Shown here: positions 25,863 to 33,971 of the stretch, one piece after another
Position numbering within the stretch: position 1 is the stretch's first letter
Layout: each line of letters starts with the position of its first letter
Origin: JAGLHV01 sp023143305 [NCBI: Clostridia bacterium]
Lineage (GTDB): Bacteria > CBDUZB01 > JAGLHV01
Assembly (NCBI GenBank): GCA_030637025.1
Contig: DAOVVV010000010.1
Location: forward strand, 3,906 to 67,905
Reading direction: 5' to 3'
DNA length: 64,000 nucleotides
Made by a program: the position numbers and the translations under genes
The notes under the pieces: generated by a model
The model's input: the letters and a program-made list of their open reading frames with translations, nothing else
Told to the model about the DNA's origin: nothing
Databases searched by the model: none

Positions 25863-27029
25863 ATGAAGGTTTTTCTGCTAACAAATTCATATTTACCACA
25901 ATTAGGAGGATTGGAAATAGCAGTTTATAATATTGCACATCAATTAGCTAAAAAGGGACATAGAGTGACAGTGGTAACAGGTACATCGAATATTAATTAT
26001 TCTAAAAAAATAGAAAAAGGTGGAATTTGTGTTTATCGTATGCCGTTTATCCTTCCTCGAATTGTTGTTAGGTGTGGATATAAAAGAGCAATATTAAGTT
26101 TATTCAAATGTATTATTGCCCCGTTAATAATTCCCTTAACTTTAATTAAATTAGGGTTAATTATAAAATTAACAAAACCTGATATTGTTAATTTACATTA
26201 TATTGCCGAAAACGCTTTTTTTTGTTTAGCGATAAAAAAGTTTTTGAAATTCAAATTTATAGTAAATATTCATGGTTCAGATATAGATAGATGTTCACAT
26301 CGTTCTGTTTTTGCCCGTTGGTTAACGAGGAAAACATTGAAAGAGGCGGACTGTGTACTGTCTAATTCTGATTATTTGTTATGCCAAGCAAAAAAAATAT
26401 GTCCAGAAATAGCAGTAAAATCAAGGACAATTGCAAATGGGATTGATTTAAAGCGTTTTGAAATTACTGATGAATATGTGAATAATTCAAAATATATTTT
26501 AAGTATAGGTAATTTTTCATTCAATAAAGGTTTTGATGTCCTCATTAAGGCATTTAATATGGTACACTGTAAATATCAGGATTTAAAGTTATTAATTATA
26601 GGTGAAGGTTCAGGAAAGACAGAATGTGAAAAAATTGCCTCCGAATTTGGTATTAGTGATTCAGTTAAGTTTTTAGGTAGAAAAGAATTTTTAAAAATTC
26701 CGATGTTTTTAAGTGGTTGTGAAATTTTTGTTTTGCCGTCTAGAAAGGAGGCTTTTGGCATGGTTTTATTAGAAGCTATGGCGGTGGGTAAACCAATTGT
26801 GGCAACCAGTGTGGGTGGAGTGCCTGAAGTGGTTAAAGAAAGAGAAAATGCTATTTTAGTTGAACCTGATTCTCCTGGTAATTTAGCAGAAGGAATTATC
26901 AAGTTGATAGACAATCCTGATTTAATAAAGCAATTCGGAAATAAAAGTAAAGAGATAGTTAAAGATTTCACCTGGGATAAAATTGTGGATAAATATATTG
27001 ATGTCTATAAGTCATTAATTGAGGTTTAA
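25863..27029 (+). CDS. family 4 glycosyltransferase
   Basis: This 388-residue GT-B enzyme has MKVFLLTNSYLPQLGGLEIA at the N-terminus, then FIVNIHGSDIDRC, ADCVLSNSDYL and IANGIDLKRFE. The C-terminal domain has SIGNFSFNKGFDVLIKAFNM, LLIIGEGSGKTE, and SRKEAFGMVLLEAMAVGKPI with the E-x7-E pair, then VATSVGGVPEVV. It is complete and typical. It is preceded by 191 bases that hold the attC-like site and a T-rich stretch, and is followed after 4 bases by another GT4. Donor and acceptor are unknown. Confidence 0.9.
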   Translation: MKVFLLTNSYLPQLGGLEIAVYNIAHQLAKKGHRVTVVTGTSNINYSKKIEKGGICVYRMPFILPRIVVRCGYKRAILSLFKCIIAPLIIPLTLIKLGLIIKLTKPDIVNLHYIAENAFFCLAIKKFLKFKFIVNIHGSDIDRCSHRSVFARWLTRKTLKEADCVLSNSDYLLCQAKKICPEIAVKSRTIANGIDLKRFEITDEYVNNSKYILSIGNFSFNKGFDVLIKAFNMVHCKYQDLKLLIIGEGSGKTECEKIASEFGISDSVKFLGRKEFLKIPMFLSGCEIFVLPSRKEAFGMVLLEAMAVGKPIVATSVGGVPEVVKERENAILVEPDSPGNLAEGIIKLIDNPDLIKQFGNKSKEIVKDFTWDKIVDKYIDVYKSLIEV

Positions 27030-27033
27030 ATAA

Positions 27034-28119
27034 ATGGAAAAATATAACATTTTGCTAATAACCCCTTGTTTAAATATTGGAGGAGAGGAATTATCTACCA
27101 TTGCTGTAGCAGAAGAATTAATAAAAAGAGGGCATAATGTTTATTATATGTCTAGTGATGGCCCGTTATTGAAAGAATTAGTGAATAAAAGAATTAATTT
27201 TTCAAATGGTAGAATGAATGCAAAGAACATATTCGGATTTAAGAAGGGGATAGAAGATATTAAAAATATAGTGAAGAAATGTAAAATTGATATTATTCAT
27301 TGTTCTGATCCGCATACAACTACTATGAGTTATTTTGCTGTCAAATTTTATAGATTAAAGAATAAAATAATTTGGCATGATAGAAGGACTCGTTTTTATC
27401 CTATTACAACTAGAATAATGAATATTGTTGCTGATTTTGTAATTGCCAATTCAAATTTTGAAAAACAAAAGTTAATTAAAAATGGGTTAAATTGTAAAAA
27501 AATTAAAACTATTCATAATTCTTTAAATATTCCTTTTCCTAAAAAAAAATCACTTAGCACACACAACACACATAGACCACAGATATGTACGGTGGGTAGG
27601 TTAGTGCCTATAAAAGGGCATAAGTATTTTGTAAAAGCAGCTGCAGAAATAAGAAAGGAGAAGTATAAAGTAAAATTTTTGATTGTTGGCGATGGTTTTT
27701 TAAGAACAAAATTGCAAGATTTTGTAGTTAAAAAAAACATGGAAAAAGATGTAATATTTACTGGATTTAAAAGAAATTTAGAAGAGTTATATTCTTCGAT
27801 AGATATTTTGGTTAATCCATCTTTATATGAATCATTTGGTAATACATGTTTGGAAGCAATGGCTTATGGAAAACCTGTAATAGCAACTAAGACGGGTGGT
27901 GTGCCGGAGGTTATAGAAGATGGCGTTACCGGTATACTTGTACCTCCTCGAAATTTTAAAAAAATGGCTGAGGCAGTTATCTATTTGTTAAAAAATCCTA
28001 ATATTACTCAAAAAATGGGTAAAGCAGGAAGGGAAAAAGCAAAGAAATATTTTACTATTAATAGGGTTGGAAATGAGATAGAAGGAGTTTATAAGAATGT
28101 AATGGAGAATACACAATGA
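27034..28119 (+). CDS. family 4 glycosyltransferase
   Basis: This 361-residue GT-B enzyme starts NILLITPCLNIGGEELSTIA. It has IIHCSDPHTTTMSYFAVKFY in the acceptor domain. In the donor domain it has ICTVGRLVPIKGHKYFVKAA, FLIVGDGFLRTKL, SLYESFGNTCLEAMAYGKPV (E-x7-E) and TKTGGVPEVIEDGVTGILVP. It lies 4 bases after the preceding GT4, and its stop overlaps the start of the acetyltransferase gene (ATGA). The three genes are therefore probably co-translated. It is complete by family length. Confidence 0.9.
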   Translation: MEKYNILLITPCLNIGGEELSTIAVAEELIKRGHNVYYMSSDGPLLKELVNKRINFSNGRMNAKNIFGFKKGIEDIKNIVKKCKIDIIHCSDPHTTTMSYFAVKFYRLKNKIIWHDRRTRFYPITTRIMNIVADFVIANSNFEKQKLIKNGLNCKKIKTIHNSLNIPFPKKKSLSTHNTHRPQICTVGRLVPIKGHKYFVKAAAEIRKEKYKVKFLIVGDGFLRTKLQDFVVKKNMEKDVIFTGFKRNLEELYSSIDILVNPSLYESFGNTCLEAMAYGKPVIATKTGGVPEVIEDGVTGILVPPRNFKKMAEAVIYLLKNPNITQKMGKAGREKAKKYFTINRVGNEIEGVYKNVMENTQ

Positions 28120-28577
28120 AACAACAATGGACATATCCCGAATATGTAAAAAAAACAAATCCTAATTCGATTAAAAAGTTTTATAGGAAAATTTTAAATA
28201 CTATTGCAAGATTAACCGTTTTTCCACAGATAAGAATGCTTACATATAAATTAATGGGCATGAAGATTGGTAAAAAGGTATTTATTGGTCCGGATTGTTA
28301 TTTGGATGATACATTTCCAGAGCTTATTTATATTGAAGATGAAGCTACTATTTCTTTCCGTGTTACAATAGCTGTACATGGAGAGTGTGCAGGTAGAGTT
28401 TCAAGTAAAGTATGTCCTGTAATTATTAGAAAGAAGGCATTTATAGGAACAGGAGCTATTATTTTACCAGGCGTTGAAGTTGGAGAAAATGCTGTTGTGG
28501 GGGCAGGGGCCGTTGTTACAAAGGATGTTGTTCCGGGTATAACTGTAATTGGTATTCCAGCAAAGGTATTAAAATGA
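28116..28577 (+). CDS. left-handed beta-helix O-acetyltransferase (WcaF/LacA-like)
   Basis: This 153-residue protein carries hexapeptide repeats: IGKKVFIGPDCYLDD, then KKAFIGTGAIILPGVEVGEN, AVVGAGAVVTKDVVPGITV and GIPAKVLK. The arrangement is that of trimeric sugar O-acetyltransferases using acetyl-CoA; a His in VTIAVHGECAG is the probable catalytic base. It likely acetylates a sugar of the polymer or its precursor. The N-terminal 45 residues are more variable. It overlaps both neighbours by four bases (ATGA), so it sits in a tight operon between a GT4 and a membrane GT2. Confidence 0.87.
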   Translation: MKQQWTYPEYVKKTNPNSIKKFYRKILNTIARLTVFPQIRMLTYKLMGMKIGKKVFIGPDCYLDDTFPELIYIEDEATISFRVTIAVHGECAGRVSSKVCPVIIRKKAFIGTGAIILPGVEVGENAVVGAGAVVTKDVVPGITVIGIPAKVLK

Positions 28578-29707
28578 AGATAATGTTTTGGATATTTATA
28601 ACAATTGTTTTTTATGTTTATTTTGGTTATCCATTGTTATTGATAGTTATTTCAAAATTCATTAAAAAACCTGTAAAAAGTGAAAAGATAGAACCTTTAG
28701 TCTCAATAATTATTACTGCTTACAACGAAGAAAAAAATATCCAAGAAAAACTTGATAATACTTTGGCCATTGATTATCCAAAAGATAAATTGGAAATCAT
28801 TATTGCTTCCGACGGTTCTACAGATAGGACTAATGAAATAGTAAGAGAATTTGAGGATAAGAGAGTAAAATTAGTTTATGAGCTTACGCACAAAGGTAAA
28901 TCTTCAATTCAGAATAAAGCAGTGGAAAAAGCTAAAGGTGAAATATTAGTTTTTTCAGATGCTACATCTATGTATAAAGAAGATGCATTAAAGAAATTAA
29001 TTTCTAATTTTAATGATGAAAAAGTAGGATGTGTTACAGGAAAAGCTTGTTATGTAAATACTGAACAAAGCTCTACTGCAGAGGGAGAAAGTATTTATTG
29101 GCGATATGAATTATTTTTAAGGAAAAAAGAAAGTGATATCGGAATATTAGCTATGGCTAGTGGATGTTTTTTTGCAGTGAGAAAAAATTGTTTTATTCTT
29201 ATTGATTCTAATACCAGTGATGATTTTATTCTTCCTATGAATGTGGTAAAGAAAGGGTTTAGAGTGATTTATGATACAAATGCAATTGCTTATGATAAAG
29301 TAGTTGTTCCAGCATCAGGATTGCTCAAAACAAAAGCAAGAACTATTGGAATGGATGTAAAAGGACTTTTTTTGAATAGGAATCTTTTAAACCCATTTTC
29401 TCATTTTGCTGTTGCCTGGTCTTTAATATCTCATAAGCTTTTGCGATGGTTGATTCCTTTTTTCTTAATGGGGTTTTTTATATGTAATTTGTTTTTATTA
29501 GATTATCATTTCTATCAAATATTCTTTGTTTTACAAATATTGTTTTATCTTCTAGCTGGTTTGGGTTATTTATTCCAGAAATTTGGTAAAAAAACTAAAT
29601 TATTGGGAATACCCTTTAGTTTTTGTGTGGTTAATACTGCTGCTTTGATAGGGACATTGAAGTTTTTATTGGGCAAAGCTTCAGGAAAGTGGGAGCCAAT
29701 TAGGTAA
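28574..29707 (+). CDS. membrane-bound family 2 glycosyltransferase (cellulose-synthase-like fold)
   Basis: This 377-residue enzyme has one N-terminal membrane segment (about 3-25), a GT-A domain and about three C-terminal membrane segments. Motifs include LVSIIITAYNEEKNIQEKL, IIIASDGSTDRTNEIV, VFSDATSMYKEDALKKL (site of the usual DxD), and ASGCFFAVRKN. Membrane-embedded GT2 enzymes of this type can work processively. However, the Q/RxxRW motif of cellulose synthases is not clear, so a single transfer or glycolipid step is as likely. It starts inside the stop of the acetyltransferase gene. Confidence 0.85.
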   Translation: MKIMFWIFITIVFYVYFGYPLLLIVISKFIKKPVKSEKIEPLVSIIITAYNEEKNIQEKLDNTLAIDYPKDKLEIIIASDGSTDRTNEIVREFEDKRVKLVYELTHKGKSSIQNKAVEKAKGEILVFSDATSMYKEDALKKLISNFNDEKVGCVTGKACYVNTEQSSTAEGESIYWRYELFLRKKESDIGILAMASGCFFAVRKNCFILIDSNTSDDFILPMNVVKKGFRVIYDTNAIAYDKVVVPASGLLKTKARTIGMDVKGLFLNRNLLNPFSHFAVAWSLISHKLLRWLIPFFLMGFFICNLFLLDYHFYQIFFVLQILFYLLAGLGYLFQKFGKKTKLLGIPFSFCVVNTAALIGTLKFLLGKASGKWEPIR

Positions 29708-29760
29708 ATCCAATCCCAAGTTTCTATTTGAATAGATAGGAAGGAAAGATAAGAAGATTT

Positions 29761-30530
29761 ATGAAATATATCAAAATGGCAGTAAAGAATGTGATTCCAA
29801 AGAAATATTATACTTTAGTGAGGAGTATTTATTCTTCCATTAAATATTTTGGTTTGCGTTTTAAATGTCCCTGTTGTGGAGGAAATTTTCGTAAATTTCT
29901 ATCTTGTGGTATTAAATTACGAAGAAATGCTTTATGTCCTAGGTGTGGATCTTTAGAACGACATCGTCTTTTGTACTTATACCTCAAAGATAAAACCAAT
30001 TTTTTTAGTGAACAGTTAAGAGTTTTTGATATTGCTCCCATGTATTTTTTTGCAAAAAAATGTAAGAAGTTGAAAAAACTTAATTATATTAGTGTTGATA
30101 TTTTATCTCCAATAGCAATGGTTAAAATGGACATTAGAAATATTAGTTTCTCTAATAATCAATTTGATTGTATAATTTGTTACCATGTTCTTGAACATAT
30201 TCTTGATGATGAAAAAGCAATGAGAGAATTGTATAGAATCTTAAAGCCGGGTGGTTGGGCAATATTGCAATCACCTATAGATTACAATCGCGAGAAGACT
30301 TTAGAGGATTCTAATATCGTGTCACCTACGAGCGAGAGCGTTTTTTTGGACAAAAAAGCCATGTTAGGATATATGGGCAAGACTATAAAGATAGACTTGA
30401 AAAGGCAGGGTTTATTGTGAAACTTGATAACTATGTTAGAGAACTAGGAAATAATATCATCAAAAAATATGGTTTGGATAAGAATGAGAGTATATATTAT
30501 TGTACCAAATCAAAATCAAAAGGGAATTAG
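29761..30530 (+). pseudogene. frameshifted zinc-finger methyltransferase
   Basis: The open frame ends at 30420 (219 residues). It has an N-terminal zinc-ribbon-like set (KCPCCGGNF, LSCG, CPRCGSLERHRLLYLYL) and a methyltransferase core (FDCIICYHVLEHILDDEKAM, ILKPGGWAILQSP). The expected family ending is in the +2 frame: ERERFFGQKSHVRIYGQDYK, then DRLEKAGFIVKLDNYVRELG, to a stop at 30528-30530. The switch fits one missing base near 30328-30332. Either the gene is broken or this is a sequencing/assembly error. The short product keeps the SAM core but loses the last 60 or so residues. It is the last gene of the glycosyltransferase block. Confidence 0.8.
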
Positions 30531-30611
30531 GGGACGTAGTTTAAAGGTTAAAAGTATTGATATATGATTGAAAAAAGGATAAACGAAACGTATGCCAAGA
30601 GAAGCCAGAAT
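30531..30611 (+). mobile_element. 5' fragment of a RAYT element (leader plus first codons)
   Basis: These 81 bases match 31996-32076, the leader and first codons of the intact transposase, at nearly every position. They share the gggacgtagtttaaa start, the promoter-like segment, and atgccaagagaagccagaat. The match stops abruptly. It shows that another copy of the element was inserted here directly behind the broken methyltransferase and later lost its body. Confidence 0.85.
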
Positions 30612-30783
30612 TTTGAGGGACGTTGTCAATTTGTCAAGTTGTGATAAAAAAAGAAGAGATTAATAAAAAAGAGAAGATGTAAAGGAGAGGGGAAGAAGTA
30701 ACTAAAAATAAAGCAAAAGTAATAGAAAAGATAATTAGTTAATAAAGGATGCAACGTTCCCTATATTGCTTGGAGGTATTGAG
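30612..30783. mobile_element. RAYT-type end sequences and A-rich filler before fic
   Basis: The stretch opens with agggacgttg (30616-30625) and closes with caacgttccct (30752-30762), an imperfect inverted pair. It is like the ttaagggacg / cgtccttaa pair around the intact RAYT. Between them is purine-rich DNA with no open frame of note. It is probably a deleted relative or target remnant of the same element family. GGAGG at 30772-30776 serves the fic gene. Confidence 0.5.
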
Positions 30784-31917
30784 ATGAATCTTAAAGATTT
30801 TAAAGCTGGTGTTTATAGACAACAATATCAATATAAAAGTTTTCTACCTGAAAAAATAAATCATCCATGGATTTGGGATGATCCTAAAATCAATGTCCTA
30901 TTAGAAAAAGCCACTCAATCATTAGGTGAACTTAATGCATTTTCACTTATTGTTCCAGATGTAGATGTTTTTATTCAAATGCATATTGTCAAAGAAGCAC
31001 AAGCGTCAAGCAAAATAGAAGGTACAAAAACCAACATAGATGAAGCAATAATGGATAAGAATGTTATAGTTCCTGAAAAAAGGGATGACTGGCAAGAAGT
31101 AAAAAACTATATAGCGGCAATGAAATATGCTATTAGGAAACTTGAGAAGTTACCATTAAGCAACAGATTATTAAAAGGGATGCATAAAATTTTATTGATG
31201 GGGGCTCGTGGCAAACACAAATTACCAGGAGAGTTTCGTAGAACCCAAAACTGGTTTGGAGGTTCAAGCCCATCAGATGCTGTTTTTGTACCACCAACCC
31301 ATGATGAAGTACCGGAGCTTATGGGCGACATTGAAAAGTTTTTGCACAACGAAGAGATAGAAGTTCCTCATCTTATCAAAATAGCAATTGGGCATTATCA
31401 ATTCGAGACTGTTCATCCATTTAATGATGGAAATGGCCGTTGTGGCAGATTGATGATAACATTTTATTTAGTTGCAAATAAATTGCTTATTAAACCTTCA
31501 TTATATTTATCTGATTTCTTTGAAAAAAACAGAATATCTTATTATGACGCGCTTTCTCGTGTACGAGAAAGTAACGATTTATCACACTGGATAAAATTTT
31601 TCTTAAATGGAATTACAGTGACTGCAGAAAAAGGGAAGAAAACATTTCAAGGAATATTGAAACTTAAAAATGATATCGACGCAAAAATAGTAAAACTCAA
31701 CAGAAAAGCTGAAAGAGGAAGAGAATTTGTTCATTACCTTTATAGTAAACCAATAGTAAGTATTAATGATGTAGTTAATTTTTTTAAGATAACTAAAAAG
31801 TCTGCCATTTCTTTGGTTAGTGATTTTGAGAAATTAGGAATATTAAAGGAGTTAACTGGATATAAAAGAAATAAACTATTTGCTTTTAGTGATTATTTGG
31901 AATTGTTCTTAAAGTAA
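30784..31917 (+). CDS. Fic-family protein (probable AMP transferase), class II
   Basis: This 377-residue protein carries the Fic core HPFNDGNGRCGRL (about residues 211-223). The His is catalytic and the acidic/Gly residues bind nucleotide, so it should transfer AMP (or a similar group) to a protein Ser/Thr/Tyr. An N-terminal inhibitory helix motif SSKIEG (about 75-80), of the type S/TxxxE(G/N), marks class II self-inhibited Fic proteins. The C-terminal 80 residues look like a winged helix (SINDVVNFFKITKKSAISLV). I chose the ATG at 30784 (GGAGG 8 bases upstream) over a TTG at 30766. It is flanked by transposon material. Two tandem palindromes follow and one overlaps its stop codon. Confidence 0.9.
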   Translation: MNLKDFKAGVYRQQYQYKSFLPEKINHPWIWDDPKINVLLEKATQSLGELNAFSLIVPDVDVFIQMHIVKEAQASSKIEGTKTNIDEAIMDKNVIVPEKRDDWQEVKNYIAAMKYAIRKLEKLPLSNRLLKGMHKILLMGARGKHKLPGEFRRTQNWFGGSSPSDAVFVPPTHDEVPELMGDIEKFLHNEEIEVPHLIKIAIGHYQFETVHPFNDGNGRCGRLMITFYLVANKLLIKPSLYLSDFFEKNRISYYDALSRVRESNDLSHWIKFFLNGITVTAEKGKKTFQGILKLKNDIDAKIVKLNRKAERGREFVHYLYSKPIVSINDVVNFFKITKKSAISLVSDFEKLGILKELTGYKRNKLFAFSDYLELFLK

Positions 31918-31982
31918 ACTATAAAAATCCATAGTTTACTTTAAGGCATCAAAGTAAACTATAAAAATCCATAGTTTACTTT
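31911..31982. repeat. two tandem palindromes overlapping the fic stop codon
   Basis: Two identical 32-base units lie at 31911-31942 and 31951-31982. Each is a perfect 12-base inverted repeat (aaagtaaactat / atagtttacttt) around aaaaatcc. The fic stop codon (31915-31917) lies in the first arm. They could be binding sites for the winged-helix end of Fic, mRNA-stabilising hairpins, or a boundary mark of the mobile unit. There is no strong T-run, so a simple terminator is less likely. Confidence 0.8.
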
Positions 31983-32021
31983 GATAAAGGATTAAGGGAC
32001 GTAGTTTAAAAGTTTAAAGTA

Positions 32022-32050
32022 TTGACATATGATTGAAAAAAGGATAAACT
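32022..32050 (+). promoter_or_regulatory. promoter of the RAYT gene, probably giving a leaderless transcript
   Basis: TTGACA (32022-32027), a 17-base spacer and TAAACT (32045-32050). The ATG at 32057 is only 7 bases after the -10 box, where transcription should start, and no ribosome site precedes it. The same layout exists in the 5' remnant at 30531, with TTGATA. Confidence 0.5.
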
Positions 32051-32056
32051 AAGCCT

Positions 32057-33046
32057 ATGCCAAGAGAAGCCAGAATAGATTATCCAGGAGCTCTGCACCA
32101 TGTAATTGGAAGAGGGATAGAAAGAAGTAAAATATTTGAAGAGGATACGGATAAGGAAAAGTTTTTACTTCGATTAAAGTTACTATTAGATAAGAGTGGT
32201 ATGCAATGTTATGCATGGTGTATTATGGATAATCATTTTCATTTGTTACTTCTTACCGGGAAAACCCCGTTATCAGAATTCATGAGAAAATTACTAACGG
32301 GATATGCTGTTAATTATAATAAAGAGCACAAGAGAATTGGTCATTTATTTCAAAATAGATATAAATCAATATTATGTGATAGGGATGAATATTTGTTGCC
32401 GCTAATAAGATATATACATTTAAATCCGGTAAGAGTGAAAAAAGTGGAGATAAATAAATTGCCTGGATATAAATGGACAAGTCATAAAGAAATGATAAAT
32501 AAGCAGAAGAAAGAAGATAAATTAATAGAAGCAGAAGAAGTCTTGGGATATTTTGGGAAGAGGAGAAAGGAATCAATAGCAGGATATGTAGAATATGTTA
32601 GAGAAGGAAAAGAATTAAGAGAAGATTATGGGGGAGGGGGATTAATAAGGAGGGCAGGAGGAATAAAAGAAATATTGAAGAGAAAAGCTGAGGAGCGAGA
32701 GCTGTATGATGAGCGGATATTAGGGTCGGGAGGATTTGTAGAAGAAACCTTGAGGAGGATGGAGCAAGAAGAAGATAAATATCCAAAGATCAGGAATATA
32801 GAGGAGCTAATAGGGAGAATCAGCAGGTATTATGGTATAGAAGTAGAAGAGATAATAGAAACGAGGAAAAAGAAAGTAAGAGAAGCGAGGAGTGTATTAG
32901 TATATTTGGCGAGTAAATATTTAAAGGAAACAGGGGTAAAAATAGGAAAGTTGTTGGGAGTAGGAAAAGGAGCGATAAGTATAGCAAAAGAAAAAGGTAG
33001 AAATTTTTGTAAAGAGAAAGGGATTGAGGGGCACATATTACAATAA
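32057..33046 (+). CDS. REP-associated tyrosine transposase (RAYT, IS200-like)
   Basis: This 329-residue HUH-type single-strand transposase is the kind that moves REP palindromes or its own short element. It begins MPREARIDYPGALHHVIGRG, with YAWCIMDNHFHLLL carrying the HxH metal site (about residues 52-66). The catalytic Tyr region follows (KLLTGYAVNYNKEHKRIGHL, about 88-107), then FQNRYKSILCDRDEYLLPLI and YIHLNPVR. The last 70 residues form a DnaA-like helix-turn-helix extension (ARSVLVYLASKYLKETGVKI, GAISIAKEKGR). The frame is intact. Imperfect inverted ends (ttaagggacg at 31993, cgtccttaaa at about 33064) border it. It may be the active source for decayed copies at 30531 and 60240. Confidence 0.9.
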   Translation: MPREARIDYPGALHHVIGRGIERSKIFEEDTDKEKFLLRLKLLLDKSGMQCYAWCIMDNHFHLLLLTGKTPLSEFMRKLLTGYAVNYNKEHKRIGHLFQNRYKSILCDRDEYLLPLIRYIHLNPVRVKKVEINKLPGYKWTSHKEMINKQKKEDKLIEAEEVLGYFGKRRKESIAGYVEYVREGKELREDYGGGGLIRRAGGIKEILKRKAEERELYDERILGSGGFVEETLRRMEQEEDKYPKIRNIEELIGRISRYYGIEVEEIIETRKKKVREARSVLVYLASKYLKETGVKIGKLLGVGKGAISIAKEKGRNFCKEKGIEGHILQ

Positions 33047-33503
33047 ATTAAACAATTGAGCAGCGTCCTTAAAATGATATGATAGGTTTTATTGAAAGCA
33101 AAAAATATTTTATGCAATAGTAAATGTTGTTTTGTACATAAAATATTGTTGTTTTGTGCATAATTGTATGGTATAGGATTTTGAAGCACAACGGAGTTTA
33201 CTTGGTTGACTTAAAGGGAAAATTAGTAAACGGTCTTAGAATAAAAGAATTGGAGTTAGATTTTTACATTTTACATTAAAGATAAAAATAATGCTAAATG
33301 GATAGATTCCTGCTTTTGCAGGAATGACCCGACTAATCCTCCGCCTCAGGCGGATAAGGCGGAGCGGGCAGGCAACAAGGGAAGAAGGCTATTTTGCAGA
33401 AGGCTAAATGCTCATTAAAATAAGGAGGGGACAGTTGGTTGTATGTTTTTCCATATGGTAAAATTATAAAAATTAAACGAGAAGGGTTAAGGAGAGATTT
33501 ATT
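33047..33503. other. intergenic region with half MITE
   Basis: No gene is seen. Near the left end is cgtccttaaa, the right end of the RAYT unit. Bases 33301-33392 are half of the MITE family (gattcctgcttttgcaggaa, cgcctcaggcggataaggcg, attttgcagaag). An 8-base word gctaaatg occurs on both sides (33293-33300, 33393-33400). A weak promoter candidate TTGGTT-18-TAAAAT lies at 33435-33464 before the next gene. Confidence 0.65.
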
Positions 33504-33875
33504 ATGGGCAAGGATATCAAATTAAAAGATATTGAATTAAGATTTAGATTTATGAAAGATGAAAACTATTTATTAGATGGGTATCATATGTCTACGGAAA
33601 TTAAAAAACAAGTGGAAGTTAATTTAAGAGATTATGTTAAGGAAAACAAAAATACAATATTGTCCAGGTTAAATGCGTTGAGAAATAAACTGGAAAAGTA
33701 TCCTCAATTTGCAGTAAGTGTATATTTAGATGCAGAAGTGAACGGATATTCTAATGGAAGTATCGATTTTACGTTACTTGTTTGTGCAACAATAGGTGGA
33801 CGGTCTATTGTAGACAAAATTAAAGTTAAGGATAATAGATTAAACGAAATGTTTACTATTGCGACAGGAAAATAG
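33504..33875 (+). CDS. hypothetical protein, 123 residues
   Basis: The protein is not recognised. It is soluble-looking, with no signal peptide or membrane segment. The first 70 residues are charged and helical (VEVNLRDYVKENKNTILSRL); residues about 75-110 look like beta strands (FAVSVYLDAEVNGYSNGSID, then FTLLVCATIGG). A good AAGGAGAG ribosome site precedes the ATG, and codon use resembles its neighbours, so it is probably a real gene. It stands 96 bases before the phosphoglycosyl transferase gene. No function can be proposed. Confidence 0.6.
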   Translation: MGKDIKLKDIELRFRFMKDENYLLDGYHMSTEIKKQVEVNLRDYVKENKNTILSRLNALRNKLEKYPQFAVSVYLDAEVNGYSNGSIDFTLLVCATIGGRSIVDKIKVKDNRLNEMFTIATGK

Positions 33876-33971
33876 AAAGGCAGTAAAGACGAAAAAGAAG
33901 GTTTAAAGTGGTTGGGAAAGATATAAAGATAGTTGCTAAAGACGGTTACATTGATTTCAAGAGGAGTAAAG

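Noticed and set aside
32310-33189. Minus-strand open frames behind and across the RAYT gene
   Set aside because: Shadows of the purine-rich coding strand; peptides are Leu/Ile/Ser runs without motifs.
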